Assembly: GCA_021014325.1 (NCBI GenBank)
Contig: CM037472.1
Span: forward strand, 12,633,063-12,697,062
Source: Plazaster borealis
Taxonomy: Eukaryota; Echinodermata; Asteroidea; Forcipulatida; Labidiasteridae
Direction of reading: 5' to 3'
DNA length: 64,000 nt
The position numbers were made by a program, and so were the translations under genes. Below, one piece after another: positions 46,358 through 60,400 of this stretch. The notes under the pieces were generated by a model that was given only the letters and a program-made list of their open reading frames with translations, searched no databases and had not been told where the DNA came from. Position 1 is the first letter of the stretch, and every line of letters starts with the position of its first letter.

Positions 46358-47349
46358 TACTTAATCCCGGGACTTTACATTGTATGTAGCTTGGAATCCA
46401 CGTGCAACTAATTGACCATAACTATTTTTGACCGCATGAGGGAGGGCGGGGGTTTTCATCAGGGAATTATCTTGGGTGCACCACCCTAAATAAGCTCCCA
46501 TAGCAACCAATGCTAAATGCTGAATATTCAAAAATACTCAAAAAACAGTTAATGTCTCTCTCAGCAGCCTCTTGAAAACCAATCAAACTTATTTTCGGAC
46601 AACTAAACTTCAGATTTCTTTTCAATTTTTGGCAGATAAGCCGTTTGGAATCTTTGCTAATTACCCCAGAAATAAACATCCCGACAGGGGTAGGGTTAGG
46701 GTTAGGGTTAGTGTTGGTTACCCGAATATGTGTTTTTTTCCCGAAACCGATTTGCTGCCAGTTTTCGTGAAAAACTTATCCACTTCCTAAGCCAAATAGG
46801 ACCAACTTTAAAGCCTAAATTTATCAATTCTCCTCAAAAGTTGAAGCACATAGCCCCCAGGTTGTGGTAACTTGTTATAATTACACAATCTGTCAGTTGC
46901 ATGACCCCCAAAACGTTATTATTCAACAGATTTTGAGGGCCTACAAAATATGATAATCAGTTTGGCGCATGAATTTTGGCCTATTTAGTGTGGTGCACCC
47001 TCTTGCCTCACAATAACAGTTTCATCTTATTTTAATTGCCTGTATGCAGTTTTCTTGCATCAATGACGAAATACATCAACATAATAATAACAAAAATGCA
47101 AAAACCCAGTTTGTTTACTTATTTTGCATCACGTGAATTCGGTTTACATACGCCCTCACGCGGTCAAAAATACGGCGAATTGGGAATAAAACGGATCGAC
47201 GGCCCCATGAATATTTTGTAGGCCCTTAAAATATTTTATAAATCTATACTAGACAGATACAAAATAAACACAATAATGTTAAAAGTTGGACCCCCACCAA
47301 TTTTTTTTCTTCTAAATAACATATATATATATATTTTGAGGTTGCTCCT

Positions 47350-48790
47350 TAAAAGGCCTCCAACTCCGTACTTTGCCGTCTTCCTGGAGGACTCCCGCGC
47401 CACCAGCGAGGGGCTGACGGGGGTGGGGGCTACTCAGTGGACGCTCCCGTCGCTTACGTTTATGCCACAGACGCAACTTGGAGCCTTAGGGCTTTCCAGT
47501 GGTGTATAGTACCCAAAAATTCATTTTCTTGTTGGGGATGATGTGAGCCTTCATACATTGTGTTTGTTTTCAGAATTTGGCTAAACTTGCGAGGCACTTG
47601 AGGACAACTCGGAGTATGCTTGCTTGCACGTCTTTTTGAGCACAAAGGACTTGTTGCAGGGTCCCCTAAAATTAATCATCAGATGCAGGAATATTCAAGG
47701 CAGATACAGGTACAATGATCGTCACTCTAGCCTACCTACAATCCCGACCAAAATGCTTGGGCCACCCGTTCCAACATTCTCTCCCCCGTCCCCCGTCCCC
47801 CCGCTCAATGTTGACTGGAACGCAGAAGACCGTGCAACAATGTGATTCAACATTGAAAGGGGGCAGGGGGGCCCAACGAGATATGGCCGGGATTGTAGTT
47901 CAGAAGTTATAGTCAAACTAAGAACGGAGTTGTTTTCCCACCATCCCACGGTAGAAAATTACCCCCCTTTTGCGTTGTTAAATATTTCCCAAATTGAAGG
48001 GGGTAGGGGTGACGCTTTGGACGTGAACGTCGCTTAGGTTTATGCAACAGACACAACATTAGAACAAACTTGGAGCCCTATATTAGAGCTTACCAGTGGT
48101 GTATAGTTTGTTGAAATCCATTATTTTTTAGGATGATCTGAGCCTTCATACATTGTGTTTGTTTTCAGAACAGCTAAATTTGCGAGGGGCTGAAGGGGTT
48201 GAGGCTACTCTTTGGACGCTCGCGTTGCTTACGTTTATGCCACCGACGCCAATGAAAGACGAACTTGGAGCCCTATATTAGGGCTTTCCAGTGGTGTATA
48301 GTACGTGAAAATCCATTAATTTGTTGGGGATGATGTGAGCCTTCATAGTTATATTGTGTTTGTTTTCAGAATTTCGCTAAACTTGCAAGGCACTTGAGGA
48401 CAACTCGGAGTATGCTTGCTTGCACGTCTTTTTGAGCACAAAGGACTTGTTGCAGGGTCCCCAAAAGTAGATCATCAGATGCGGGAATATTCAAGGCAGA
48501 TACAGGTACAATGATCGTCACTCTAGCCTACCTAGTTCAGAAGTTATAGTTAAACTAAGAGCGGAGTTGTTTTCCCACCATCCCACGGTAGAAAATTACC
48601 CCCCTTTTGCGTTGTTAAATTTGGCCAAAATTGAAGGGGGTAGGGGTGACGCTTTGGACGTGCACGTCGCGAATTTGGCTAAACTTTCAAGGCACTTGAG
48701 GACAAGCCGGAGTATGCTTGCTTGCACGTCGATCATCATATGCTGGTACAACGTTTGTCCCTCTAGCACCTAGTTATTATGGTCAAACTC
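47350..48790 (+). repeat. Diverged tandem repeats right of the array
   Basis: A segment GAGGGGCTGA(C/A)GGGG through TTCCAGTGGTGTATAGTA, GATGTGAGCCTTCATA, CACTTGAGGACAACTCGGAG and GGCAGATACAGGTACAATGA occurs at 47405-47735 and 48188-48530, with partial copies near 48000-48190 and 48540-48770. Short frames appear but differ between copies. No domain was recognised; an old retroelement or satellite is possible. Confidence 0.7.
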
Positions 48791-48849
48791 AGAACTCAGA
48801 GTTTTCCAGCCATCCTTCGGCAGAAAATATGCTTTTGAGAAGTTTTGAG

Positions 48850-49322
48850 AATTGAGCTTCTTCCCACACAGAAAGGGTCTTCCTGGGATCCTGATCTATC
48901 TTTGTGCACCGCCAAAAACCATAATTTGTTTTGACCCAGATATTTAAATATCTACAAGGCATGTTAATATTTTTAATATTTCTAATTTTCAACATTTTCT
49001 TAAGTGCCGAACTTTCGCGATTACTGCTGGCGGGCATTTTCCATGATGGTGCTGGTTCAAATTTGAACTCCGCAACTATTTCATTCTAAGAGAAATTGAT
49101 GTTTTTTGGCCCAAGTCATGACGTAACTTTTTGGCCAAAAAAATGCCTGAGCCTTTTCCCACACAGAGAGGTTTTCGTGGGATCCTACGTTATCTTTCTG
49201 AACCGCAAAAAAAACCAATAATTTCTTTGACCCAGATATTAAACTATCTACAAGGCTGATATTGTTAATTTTCGACTAATTTTAAAGCGCCGATTTTCCG
49301 CGAATACTTATTTTGAACTTTA
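48850..49322 (+). repeat. Two diverged copies of a ~175-bp repeat
   Basis: 48850-49030 and 49148-49322 share TTCCCACACAGA(A/G)AG, GGGATCCT, GACCCAGATATT and ATCTACAAGGC, and both end at a CCGA(A/T)(C/T)TT(T/C)CGCGA motif. Confidence 0.65.
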
Positions 49323-49812
49323 GTGTGTTATATACCAATCCTTCACCGATCTTGAACTCTTGGTGGCAGCAGACAAACGGTGTACTGTGGTGGGTGGTAC
49401 TTTCTTACTTATGTAACTATTATTTATAAACAACCATTATTTACATATAACCATTTGTAAATTAACTAGTGTAGCCCAGCTACAGTGTTTTGGTTTAATC
49501 GTAAGGAACGACTACGATTGCCCGTACATGACAGTTTTTTCTTGAGAATTCTAATCGACTGACTGTAAATTTGGACGCATTTCAAATTGTTTGATGTGAT
49601 GTCACAAATTTTGAAATAATTGAACCATTTAGGCATATCTTTCTATATGGACGTTCCAAAGGGTTCATAAACGTTATCATCACCATCATCTGTAACATGT
49701 ATTTCAATGCTGTAATTCATTACAATCTGCATAATCATGTGGAAATTACATAAATGATGTACACAGGATTTAACAATAAGCAGCAAATTAATGACAACAT
49801 GTGGGTATACAG

Positions 49813-50630
49813 ACCTTGTAACCTGTGACATCACATGTTTACAAAGGAACCACAGAGCCTGACTTCATGCAGGCACGATTTGTACACAGCTCAATGGAAA
49901 AAGACATAAAACTTTTTATTTTATGGAGATTGTACTGTCTAATTTTTTTTTATCAACTTTTGTGTTGAAGAAAGGGGGCACATCTCAAACAAAATTCAGC
50001 TGTTATTTGTATAACTCTTGAATTTATGAGGAAATTATGACACCAAATGTATAATTTTCAATATGGCCATGTAGTATCTTGCCTGGTAGGAAATGACGTG
50101 GAATTTACAAGGGTTATGATTTATAAGGTAGTAAGCTAAATCAACAACAATTATGACAATTTGTTTGAGTGTCAAGTTGTTATGACGTCGTTGATTACGA
50201 ATTATAATTTTCCTTTTTGAAATTGTTTTAGTAACAACCGATGAGAAGGTGATTGAATGGGTGGTGTATGGTGTTAGCTACATCGCTGTCTGTGTCGCTC
50301 AAGTAATGACTTACTGAACCTGAGATGATTGTATTATAGACGATGTGACCTGTGACATCACATGTTTACAAAAGAGCCACCAAGCCTGGACTTCCTGCAG
50401 GCACGATTTGTACACAGCTCAATGGGAAGAAACCATAAAAACTTAATTTTATGGAAATTGCACTGTCTAATTTTTTTTCAACTTTTGATATGATGAAAGT
50501 GGGCACATCTCAAAACTTGTCCAGCTTTTACTTTCATAGCTCTTGGATTTATGTGAAAATTATGACACAACATGTAAACTTTCCCATATGACCAGTGCAG
50601 TATCTTGCCTGCCAGAAAATCCAAAGAATG
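49813..50630 (+). repeat. Duplicated ~285-bp segment in direct orientation
   Basis: 49813-50095 and 50345-50630 share ACCTGTGACATCACATGTTT, GGCACGATTTGTACACAGCT, ATTATGACAC and AGTATCTTGCCTG, with scattered substitutions. The interval between (50096-50344) is single-copy noncoding DNA. Confidence 0.75.
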
Positions 50631-50689
50631 TACAAGGTCACACTTATTGTAAACAAAGGTCACATGGTCTATACCATAGACGACTTACC

Positions 50690-51475
50690 GAGACTGAGCT
50701 GGTAAGCCACATTTGCAGTTAAATTACAGGTCGACTTTTAAGGTTCAATCGTATGAGGAAATAAATATATATTATGACAAGTCAATTTACTCCATAAGCC
50801 GTTTTTGCAACATAAATTATTAGCGACTTCGGCTTCGGCTACGGCTATGGCCGTAAATGCACAAGCCGTTAACTCGGACACGAACTTATCTTTAGCAAAT
50901 TGGATGCCCGGCCATCTCACTGAAAACTTAATAACACCTTTATAAATTCTGGTTAAAACCCGGATGGGAGGCCTAGTATGCAGCCAAGTGTGTGATTTCG
51001 AGCATCACAGGTGAGTTTTTTTGTGGTGTTCCATTATTCATTAGTATATTGGGGGTTTTACCTATTTTTGAATCTGGTATGAATCCAAACTTCCAAGTGT
51101 AAACCACCAGATGTTTAAGGTCAATTCTGAGCCGCAGTAGAAAAAGCACTGTACCGTGAATTGGTTTACCAATGTGACAATACAACTGAACTGTAATTTT
51201 TTAGCAATATTTTGTGGGCGCGTGGGAGCGTGGCAGCGGTTATAATGAGCACGTTATGGAAAGCATCGATCGTTTCCCTTGTTATGGAAATGTTTTGTAT
51301 AAATGACAACAAGACGGACCAGCGCCCGTACGTGATTTGCAAGCAACAGGTTTAGAGCCTGTAGTTTTACACCAGCCACCACTAATCACTTTCTCTTTGC
51401 TTTGGTGATCACCACCACCGAAACATAGGACGGATTTTCTTACATTGCTGATGCTATTATTCGTATTTGGGAGTG
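50690..51475 (+). other. Upstream region and 5' UTR of the GALNT gene
   Basis: No coding frame is supported. A GGCTTCGGCTACGGCTATGG stretch at 50829 matches the MITE family also found at 56206 and 57815. A GC-richer patch at 51215-51340 is the likeliest promoter. The transcription start is not determined. Confidence 0.4.
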
Positions 51476-54400
51476 ATGGGGTGCCGGTGTTGGCTTAAGT
51501 ACAGGAAATACAAATTAATCCTTGCCATTGGCTGCCTATTCATCGTTGCAGTTTTTATACTGATGAGCACTGACACTGAGACTTTTTCAAATATCAGGGT
51601 AAATATGATTGTATTCTTTCTCATAACAACAGGCCTAAATATAACTACTATATAGCATAATGGGATTCGCAGTGTGTACTACAACTCAAACTATTTTTTA
51701 CATATCCTTAATGATAGCTGACCGTACATTTATTATACACCTACATGTACAATAAAGGCAAATGCGTTACCAGAAGGTTCAATTGCCCCTTCGAAGTATA
51801 TAGCTTAGTTTAATGCTCATCATGCTATGCTGTGACGTGGTATACTGTTATGTTAAAAGAAGAATTGTGGTGGAGTTTCTGTTTATCTTAAGACCATCAA
51901 TATTGAAGACCTTAAAAATAAACAACCAAACTAAAAACAAAAGGTGAAAGCTCATTTCTTATGTCCAAAAGACGTTTCCATTCAACATTTTTAATGATAT
52001 AGAATGATATATTAATGAAATATATATTTATCGTTGTTTGTAAAGGTGTCGTAAACGTTTGGTAATGACTCAAAACAAATATTAGCATAAAAAACTTACT
52101 TGGTAACAAGCAACGGAGAGCTGTTGATAGTATAAAGCATTGTAGGAAACGACTCCCTCTGAAGTAACGTAGTTTTTGAGGAAGAGGTCATTACTCACTA
52201 AATTAATAAAAACTTCTTGCAAGAAGTTTTTATTCCTATCTGAAAGCACACAAATTTGTACAACAAGGGTGTTTTTTCTTTCATCATTTTCTTGCAACTT
52301 CGATCACCAATTGAGCCCAAATTTTCACAGGCTTGTTATTTTATGCATATGTTGGGATACACCAAGTGAGAACACTGATCTTTGACAATTTCCAAACGTG
52401 TTTAGTGCCTTTAAGTTAATTTATGTTGTCTAATTCATTTCTGCTTGTATTCAGCGCCTTGAGGCGGAACCGATCTGCAACTGTTTGAGCTTCATAAATC
52501 TCTCTTTATTATATTTTTAGAGAATGATATCAGTGGTTGATAAAACAACGGTATAGCATGAATGTATTGGGGGGTTGAGGAAATTTTAGTACCTTTTCGG
52601 CCATTCTGTACTCATTATAATGGCCGAAAATGAACTAAAATAGGGTAAAATTGTGCAATTTTTTGTTTGTGTTCCTTCTGCAAAGGATGTAACAACGTGG
52701 CATATTAACCCAGAAATTGCCGCGTGAGAATTAGCCAAATAATAAAAATGTTCTTGACTCTGGTGTACAAACAGAACAAATGTTATTGTCACGAACAAAA
52801 TGCATGCCACTGAGAAAAATTATTTTCCATAAATTAAAAAAGCTATTATGATAATTGCATTAATGGGACTCAGATCAGATGTGGAAGGTCAAATAGTGAT
52901 AATGACAAACATATGTCAATAATATAATCACATTTATTTATATTGACTATTTTGTATATCCATCGGAAGACCCAATGGGACATACATAATACGAATTCCA
53001 CTTTCTTCCCGTGTTATTCCAGCATGCAAATAGTGATGCGAAACGCATTGGTTATATAAATAATAAATACTGTATGACTCGCTATAGAAAAATGGTGAAA
53101 CGCCAGCAACAGTATTGTTCTTTTGAAAAATAACTTTATTTGGATATGCTCCCACAATTGAAAACTACACACTGCAAACTCAAAATTATTAGATTGTTAA
53201 CTATCCCTTAATTGGTTTTTTAAGTTATTTTAAAGCCTGCAGTGTAAAGGTTATTCAATTTAAAGGCATCAAACACGTTTGGAAATTGTCAAAGACCAGT
53301 GTTCTCACTTGGTATATCCCAACATATGCATAAAATAATAAGCCTGTGAAAATTTGGGCTCAATTGGTCATCGAAGTTGCAAGAAAATGATGCAAGAAAA
53401 AACACCCTTGTTGTACAAATTTGTGTGCTTTTTAGATAGGAATAAAAACTTCTTGCAAGAGGTTTTTATTATTAATTTAGTGAGAAATTACCTCTTTCTC
53501 AAAAACTACGTTACTTCAGAGGGAGTCGTTTCCTTCAATGTTTTATACTATCAACAGCTAATGCTAATATGCTAATATTTGTTTTAAGTCATTACCAAAC
53601 GTGTACGATAACCTTTAAATGTATAAATTTCTCATTGTCTACTTGAAGCGAGTATGTGTGTGTGTCCCCCCCCCCACTTGTACTTTTTTGAATTTATTTG
53701 TTTATTTATTTATTTTCCCCAATGATTAGCAAATTAGTCGCATGCTGGAAACAAGGGCCGCCTTATTTTACCAAAGCCAACGTGCTTAATGGGTGTAGCT
53801 CATGCATATGATCCGATTAGGACATTATGGTTCGGGTCGTGAGAGTGCTATTAATTGCAATTAACAAGAAATACTTCATGTCGCATAAATTTAGAACACA
53901 AGCTTACGCTAACTCAGTCATATGCCTCCTTATAACGGCGGGTCAGTGTTTTGGTACGGCTAACATCCATGCTCAAGGTAGATGAATTATTATCATAACA
54001 ACTTTTAGACGGAGATGTGTGACCATTAATTTTAAAATTAGCACACACTCTGAAAATATTATTTGTTTGCCGAGATCAAAATGTAAATTTAAGCTCCAAT
54101 TAAGACTTTCCAGCCGTACAATGTGACACTGCTGTCGTTTTACTATGCGATGTTTTTTACAGAAGGACAATAAAAATATCGATTGCTCGTGGACGGTTCC
54201 ATTTTTGTTGTCCGAGTGTATTCCGCTATACAAGATACACCTGAAATCGTTTGCTGTGGTCGTATAGAGACTGGTTATGCAGAGGCCATCCTCATTGCCA
54301 CTCTGTTATAAAACACTAATAACACGCGTATTTCACACAAAATGACGCACAATATCGATCGTGATATTTCCCATTGCGGTAAAACAAAATAACTGTAGCC

Positions 54401-57400
54401 TAGTATAGACCTAATACACAACACAGATGCAAAGGTTGTTGATTGAACAGAATATGTGACAACTTATATATTTATGTGAATTTTCTAAGTTGACGTCAGT
54501 TTGCATTAGCTATTCAGAATATCAAATAAACCTAATCATTATTCATGGCGTGTTAAGTCATATCTCCAAACTGTTTCCATGCCAATAGACAAATAACCAA
54601 CAACGAACGTTATTCAACCGGTTCACATGAAGTCATTGTTGTTCAAGAAGTTTTCAAAGCTTCAATACCGGAAGACCCTATGAGTTTGACTCACTTTGAT
54701 TTGTGTAGAAGGCTTAATCTTATTGTTTTCATTTACCGGGCTTTATTTCTTATAAAATTTTTCATTGAAAAGTCCAGACTTTCATAATATTATTTTCACG
54801 TAAAAAAAACCCATTTTAAAGACAAATTTTCATTGAGTATACGTTGTATCTTTGCGTGTATTGTTCAATTAAAATATTTGTACAAATTGTCTTTTGTATC
54901 ACAAAGGGACCCCTTGAACGCCATGATGAGCAGAAACATGAAACACGTCCTCCACACGTGCAGGACTCCAAACGCTCAGTCAGTCCACCGCAGCTTCGCC
55001 AGGGTACACTGGGGAACTACGAGAGTCGTGTACCCCCACCGATTCGCAGTGGGCTGGGGGAGTTAGGAAGAGCGATCAAGTGGAAACCAGAAAAGAAGGC
55101 AGAGTATTCAGAAAGTATCAAAGAATACGGTTTCAACGTGGCCCTCAGTGATGAGATATCATTAGACCGAACCGTACCTGACATCAGAGATAAACAGTAG
55201 GTTGACTGTACAGAATGTTCTTTATATAAGATTACATGTTTTTCATGCATTAAAGTTGCATCGACCAACCAAACGAATTTTTAGAGATGATACTGTTTCA
55301 AGACAAAAAAAAATACATACAATATTTCCGCATAGACCTATGCCACGCACAGCTGCACGAAATACTCGTAACATGCCAATTGTACCGACAATACGGTGTT
55401 TAACATCGTTCAATGTCTCTAAAGAAAGATTGTAACTTGCTTGACTATCAGAGTGTTTTTTATTACCAATTTAGCCCAAAACCTGGCGATGCATCTTTCG
55501 GATGGAAATTCTGGCCCAATACGCGGCTAGCTTCAGTCTGGCCGTAGGTTGCCAAAAAGCCCAATTGAATATTCACGGTTCACGGATGACTGGGTTTGCG
55601 ACTTGGGCACAAACCGTGAATATCGACGTGAATATTGACGTGAATATTTGCGATTTGGTGCACCAAATCGCAAATATTCACGTCAATATTCACGTCAATA
55701 TTTGCGATTTGTGCACCAAATCGCAAATCACGTAAATATTGACGTCAAAATTTGCGATTGGATGCACAAATCGCAAATATTTACGTAAATATTCACGTCA
55801 ATATTTGCGATTGGGGCACAAATTGTGAACATTCACGTCAATATTCACGTCAATATTTGCGAATTGGGACAAAAACCGTGAATATTTACGTAAATATTCA
55901 CGTAAATATATATGTTTGATGTCCCTTCAGGGCCACCATGTGGAAAAAATTTAAAATCATGTGATTTTTTCTTTATGAAAGATGCAAATATTGGCATTAT
56001 CCGGAAAAACTACCCAATGCAAGTGTTGTAATCGCCTTCGCCAACGAGGGGTTCTCCACACTCATGCGAACAGTGCACAGTGTTATAAACACCTCACCAC
56101 CAGACCTGCTAGCTGAAGTTGTCATGGTAGATGATATGAGTGATAAAGGTAAAGTCTATAGCCACTATTAATCAATAAAATATTACCGGTATAGTCCTCA
56201 GTATTTCTTAAGCCGCATTCGAATCAGCGGCTACTGCAACGGCTACGACTGTAGCTAAGGGTGTTGCTATGGACGTCCTATATATCAACGCACGTTGTCG
56301 CGGCGATTTAGCCGTAGCCGTACAGTAGCTATACTTTCGGACACGGTCTATTCCGTAATCGTGAATCCAACCCTACCCAAGCCTAACCATTAAAAAACAG
56401 CCATCTATCATAACTACAAACCACCACCATGTTCGTCACCATTCAGGCATTACAGACGCACGCAGGTCTATTTTCAATAGCTTTTATTGGCTTCGTTTTT
56501 ATGTAATAAACTCATTAAGTGTATAATAGCTATTACATGATGGCCATAGTTATTCAGTTTTGAATTTGCTAAATTGAAATGTGATATAGATAATAACTGC
56601 ATGTTCACTAACAAGTTTTTCTTCTTCTTCTGCTTACCATTTTGTGCCCCATGTGTGATCACTATAATATTTCCCATGATGGAGTGAAACCTGGTATAGT
56701 TTGCCCTTATGCAGTTATTTGTATTTGTTTTAATTGCTTCTTCAGCACATCTTGGGAAAAGACTAGACGATTACATCAAACAAGAAAGGTTTCTTGGTAA
56801 AGTCAAAATCGTCCGCAATACCAATCGAGAGGGCCTGGCCAGATCTCGAACAAATGGTGCAATGGCAGCTAAAGGAGAAGTGGTCGTTTTCCTTGACGCT
56901 CACTGTGAGTGTAACGTTAATTGGTTGGTGCCTCTGTTAGCCGAGATCGCACATGACAGGTAATTTAAACTACATAATATAACTGCGATTTAAAACACAC
57001 ACACACTTTTACACGATTAAAGGCACTGTACACGTTTGGTAATTACTCAAAATATATATTAGCATAAAATTTACTTGGTAACGAGCAACGGAAAGCTGTT
57101 GATAGTATAAAACATTTTGAGAAACGACTCCCTTTGAAGTAACGTAGTTTTTGAGAAAGAGGTAATTCCCCACTAAAATAATAAAAGACTTCTTGCAAGA
57201 AGCCTTTTTATTCCTATCTGAAAGCACACAAATTTGTACCACAAGGGTGTTTTTTCTTTCAACATTTTTTTAATGCATATGTTGGGATACACCAAGTGAG
57301 AACACTGGTGTTCAGTGCCTTTAAGGGATTACAAGTTTTTCCAACATGTAAATTTGTTGTTTTATATTCCTGTAGGACTACCGTAGTTTGTCCAACGGTC

Positions 57401-60400
57401 GATGCAATCACTGCTGAAGATCTCTCCTATCATCCCCAAGGTGATCTATCACGTGGTGCATTTGACTGGGGCTTCTGGTACAAGCGGATTGCAGTAACGT
57501 ACGGTAATACCATGGAACGAATTGGCATGAAGTACAACAGTCAGGCTTACGAGTAAGTTCTGCCCTCTGTGCAGTGTTTTGATCCAAGTTTCATAAAGCT
57601 GTTAAATTACAACACAATGACTGATAATGTGTTCGTTTCTTTTCACGTATGGGTTAGCGAATATTGTTGTTTGGTTTAACAGCGTTTGAAGTGGCAGAGA
57701 GGGGCCATATTTGGGGGAATTGTGCCTTTGCAGCAATTTGGCTCACGGTCAGAGTATGTCATGAGGAAGAAAATTGGCCAAAGTGTCATGGCAGATTTGA
57801 AAAAGAATATAGGTATAAAAAGGCCGTATTCGAATTGGCGGCTACAGCTACGGCTACGACTGTTGCTAAGGGTGTTGCTAAATACGTCATAGTGCTTCAG
57901 TGCATGATTACGCGGCAATCCAGCCATAGCTTCTTCTTCTTGTGTTAGTGTTGTCATTGCTCAGTGAACAATTTGCAGGTTACTAATCACATAACAAAAT
58001 GTAAATTGCATTATATTTTGGCTCTAATCCATTTTCCTGTTTTTGTCTCTGGATTTGTGTGCTTATAGCAGCTCTATGGAATTTTGCCAAGCGTTGTTTC
58101 ATGCCTGTACAACGCATTTGGGTCTTGCAATGGACAAAATGTGCTTTACAAGAATAATATATTATTATTATTATGAATTGTCACAGATTATAGGTTACTC
58201 TCTTCTTTATTTCTTTGTTTTCTTATTGTTTTTTTTATTTATTTATAAAATATTATATTTAGTTCTCCTGCAATGGCTGGAGGTTTATTCGCTATGGACC
58301 GGTCCTACTTCATAGAACTCGGCGCCTATGATCCAGGACTCTTCATCTGGGGCGGAGAAAACTTCGAAATATCTTTTAAAGTATGTAAACAATTTTAGAG
58401 TGAATTAATTTCTTAATATAGTAGAACTTCGAGTGTTTTCATTTAAATCTAAAACAAGCGAACTTCTTCGTAGCCGATTTTCAAATCTTCTTTGAGACAA
58501 ACTTAAAAATAGCTGACTTTATTGCGGTTTACAGACTTTGATTTGTGACATATTTTAGATATGGATGTGTGGCGGTCGATTAAAGTTTGTACCGTGCTCC
58601 CGAGTGGGTCACATCTATCGCCACGGTGTACCGTATCGATATCCATCCATCGATGGTGACGTCAGCATCGTAGATAAGGTGAGTCCGCCATTTTATGTAT
58701 TGTTCCCCGAAGACACATATTATGCAAGCGTGTAATGGCCATTATAGCAACCAGACTACTTTGGCCAATTTACAGGGGCAACTTCTGAATCAAATGACTA
58801 TTAGTTTTATTGAGAATTTTATGAAACAGCTGCAGCTAGTTCTGTTTTTTATGCCAAGAATGAAAAGGTGTCACTTAACTATCGGGAACTTTTGTCTACT
58901 GTCTCACGTAAACAAGTATAGCATACTGAGAAGGATTTGCAAATACTGCAGCTCACTTTTATATCAATCGTTAAGGGGCAAATTTATATAGAAAATAATT
59001 ATTATGTTTCCTGATTAAATTATTCTGATGATGGTTTAGCACATTCACATTAACAACGTGTGCGTGCGTGTGTGTGTGTGTTTCCTGCAGAATTACATGC
59101 GAGTAGCTGAAGTATGGATGGATGAATATAAAGAACATTTCTACACAATCAAGCCGAGATTACGAGGGAAATCATGCGGGGATATCTCCCAACAGGTTGA
59201 ATTTAGGAAGAAAAAGTGTCCTAGATCTTTCCGTTGGTTTATGGAAAATATAGCGTTCGATTCGCTGGATTTATATCCTACACCGCCACCGAATCTGTTT
59301 TGGGGTGAGGTGAGTGTTTTAAATTGATTGAATAGAAAGTATATGTTTTTTTAAATTTGTATAATGAAGTTGTACCGATTACAATCTGAAGTGTTATTGT
59401 ATACTGCACCATACACTCCCAATCTAGCACTGTGTTGTAAATGTTGTATCTAATCTTTAAAGGCACTTATGGACACGTTTGGTAAGTGTCAAAGACCAGT
59501 ATTCTCACTTGGTTTATCCCAACCTATGCATAAAATAACAAACCTGTGAAAATTTGGGCTCAACTGGTCATCGAAGTTGCAAGAAAACAATGAAAGAAAA
59601 AACACCCTTGTTGCACAAATGTGTGTGCTTTCAAATGCCTGAAAAAGGTTTCAGGCCTGAAGTCCTTTTTAGATTCAAATATTTTAGTGAGAATTTACCT
59701 CTTTCTCAAAAACTACGTTACTTCAGAGGGAGTCGTTTCTCACAATGTTTTATACTATCAACAGCTTTCCGTTGTTCTTTACCAAGTAAGTTTTTATGTT
59801 AATATATGTTATGTGTAATGACCAAACGTGTCCAGTGCCTTTAAGCAATATACTCAACTTCAATTTCTTCTTAGACGAGGAGGAGGTTCTAGAAAAGAGC
59901 CGGTTAAGAGTTTCCCAGTATTTTGACTGTGGTATGTGTTCTAACTCGCGTCCTTAGTCTCATGGTGTGCCCGAAAGAATTGAATAATATAAATTTGTAT
60001 ACCTGCCATACATAACCTGCATTTAAAGGAACATTACAGAATTGGTTTTTGCTCACAAAACAGTGTAAGCACTTTATATAATCCACCATATACATAAACT
60101 GACAAACCTGTAGAAGTTTGAGATCGATCGGCCATCTGGGTCACGAGAAAATAGTGAAAAACCGATTACACATTTGCATGTGTTATGCAATGCATGAATA
60201 AAACGCCCATGAGCGATAAACTCCAATCGGAAATTAGTTTTATTTATTTCTCATCAAATATGGCATTTCAGACAGAAATATTTCTAGTGATGTTTTCTAC
60301 TATCATCATCATTAGACCGTGTAAGTTTTATGTAAATCTGTGATCTTAAAGACAATTTTAATTACCAGTTCTGTAACGTTCCTTTAACTTGCAGTGCATT

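Larger units (their letters stand above)
33373..47337. repeat. Tandem array of eight ~1.42-kb satellite units plus a partial unit
   Basis: Boundaries taken at GAGGTTGCTCCTC: 34076-35499, 35500-36918, 36919-38341, 38342-41572, 41573-42993, 42994-44411, 44412-45904, 45905-47337. Lengths are 1413-1435 bp except unit 4 (telomeric insert) and unit 7 (66-bp insert). A partial unit precedes (33373-34075). Each unit holds a (TA)n run, a C-run of 7-11, a tRNA-like pol III promoter on the minus strand and a TTAGGG run of two to four repeats. Neighbouring units differ by few substitutions. Small conserved open frames (97 codons plus, 104 codons minus) follow the repetition and are broken in several units, so I do not call them genes. 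Confidence 0.95.

Noticed and set aside
55502..55735. A 77-codon frame with [18 protein letters not shown] repeats
   Set aside because: Reading of the palindromic intron block.
57676..57957. Overlapping 68-94-codon frames on both strands in GALNT intron 5
   Set aside because: They cover the GGCTACGGCTACG-type MITE; no domain.
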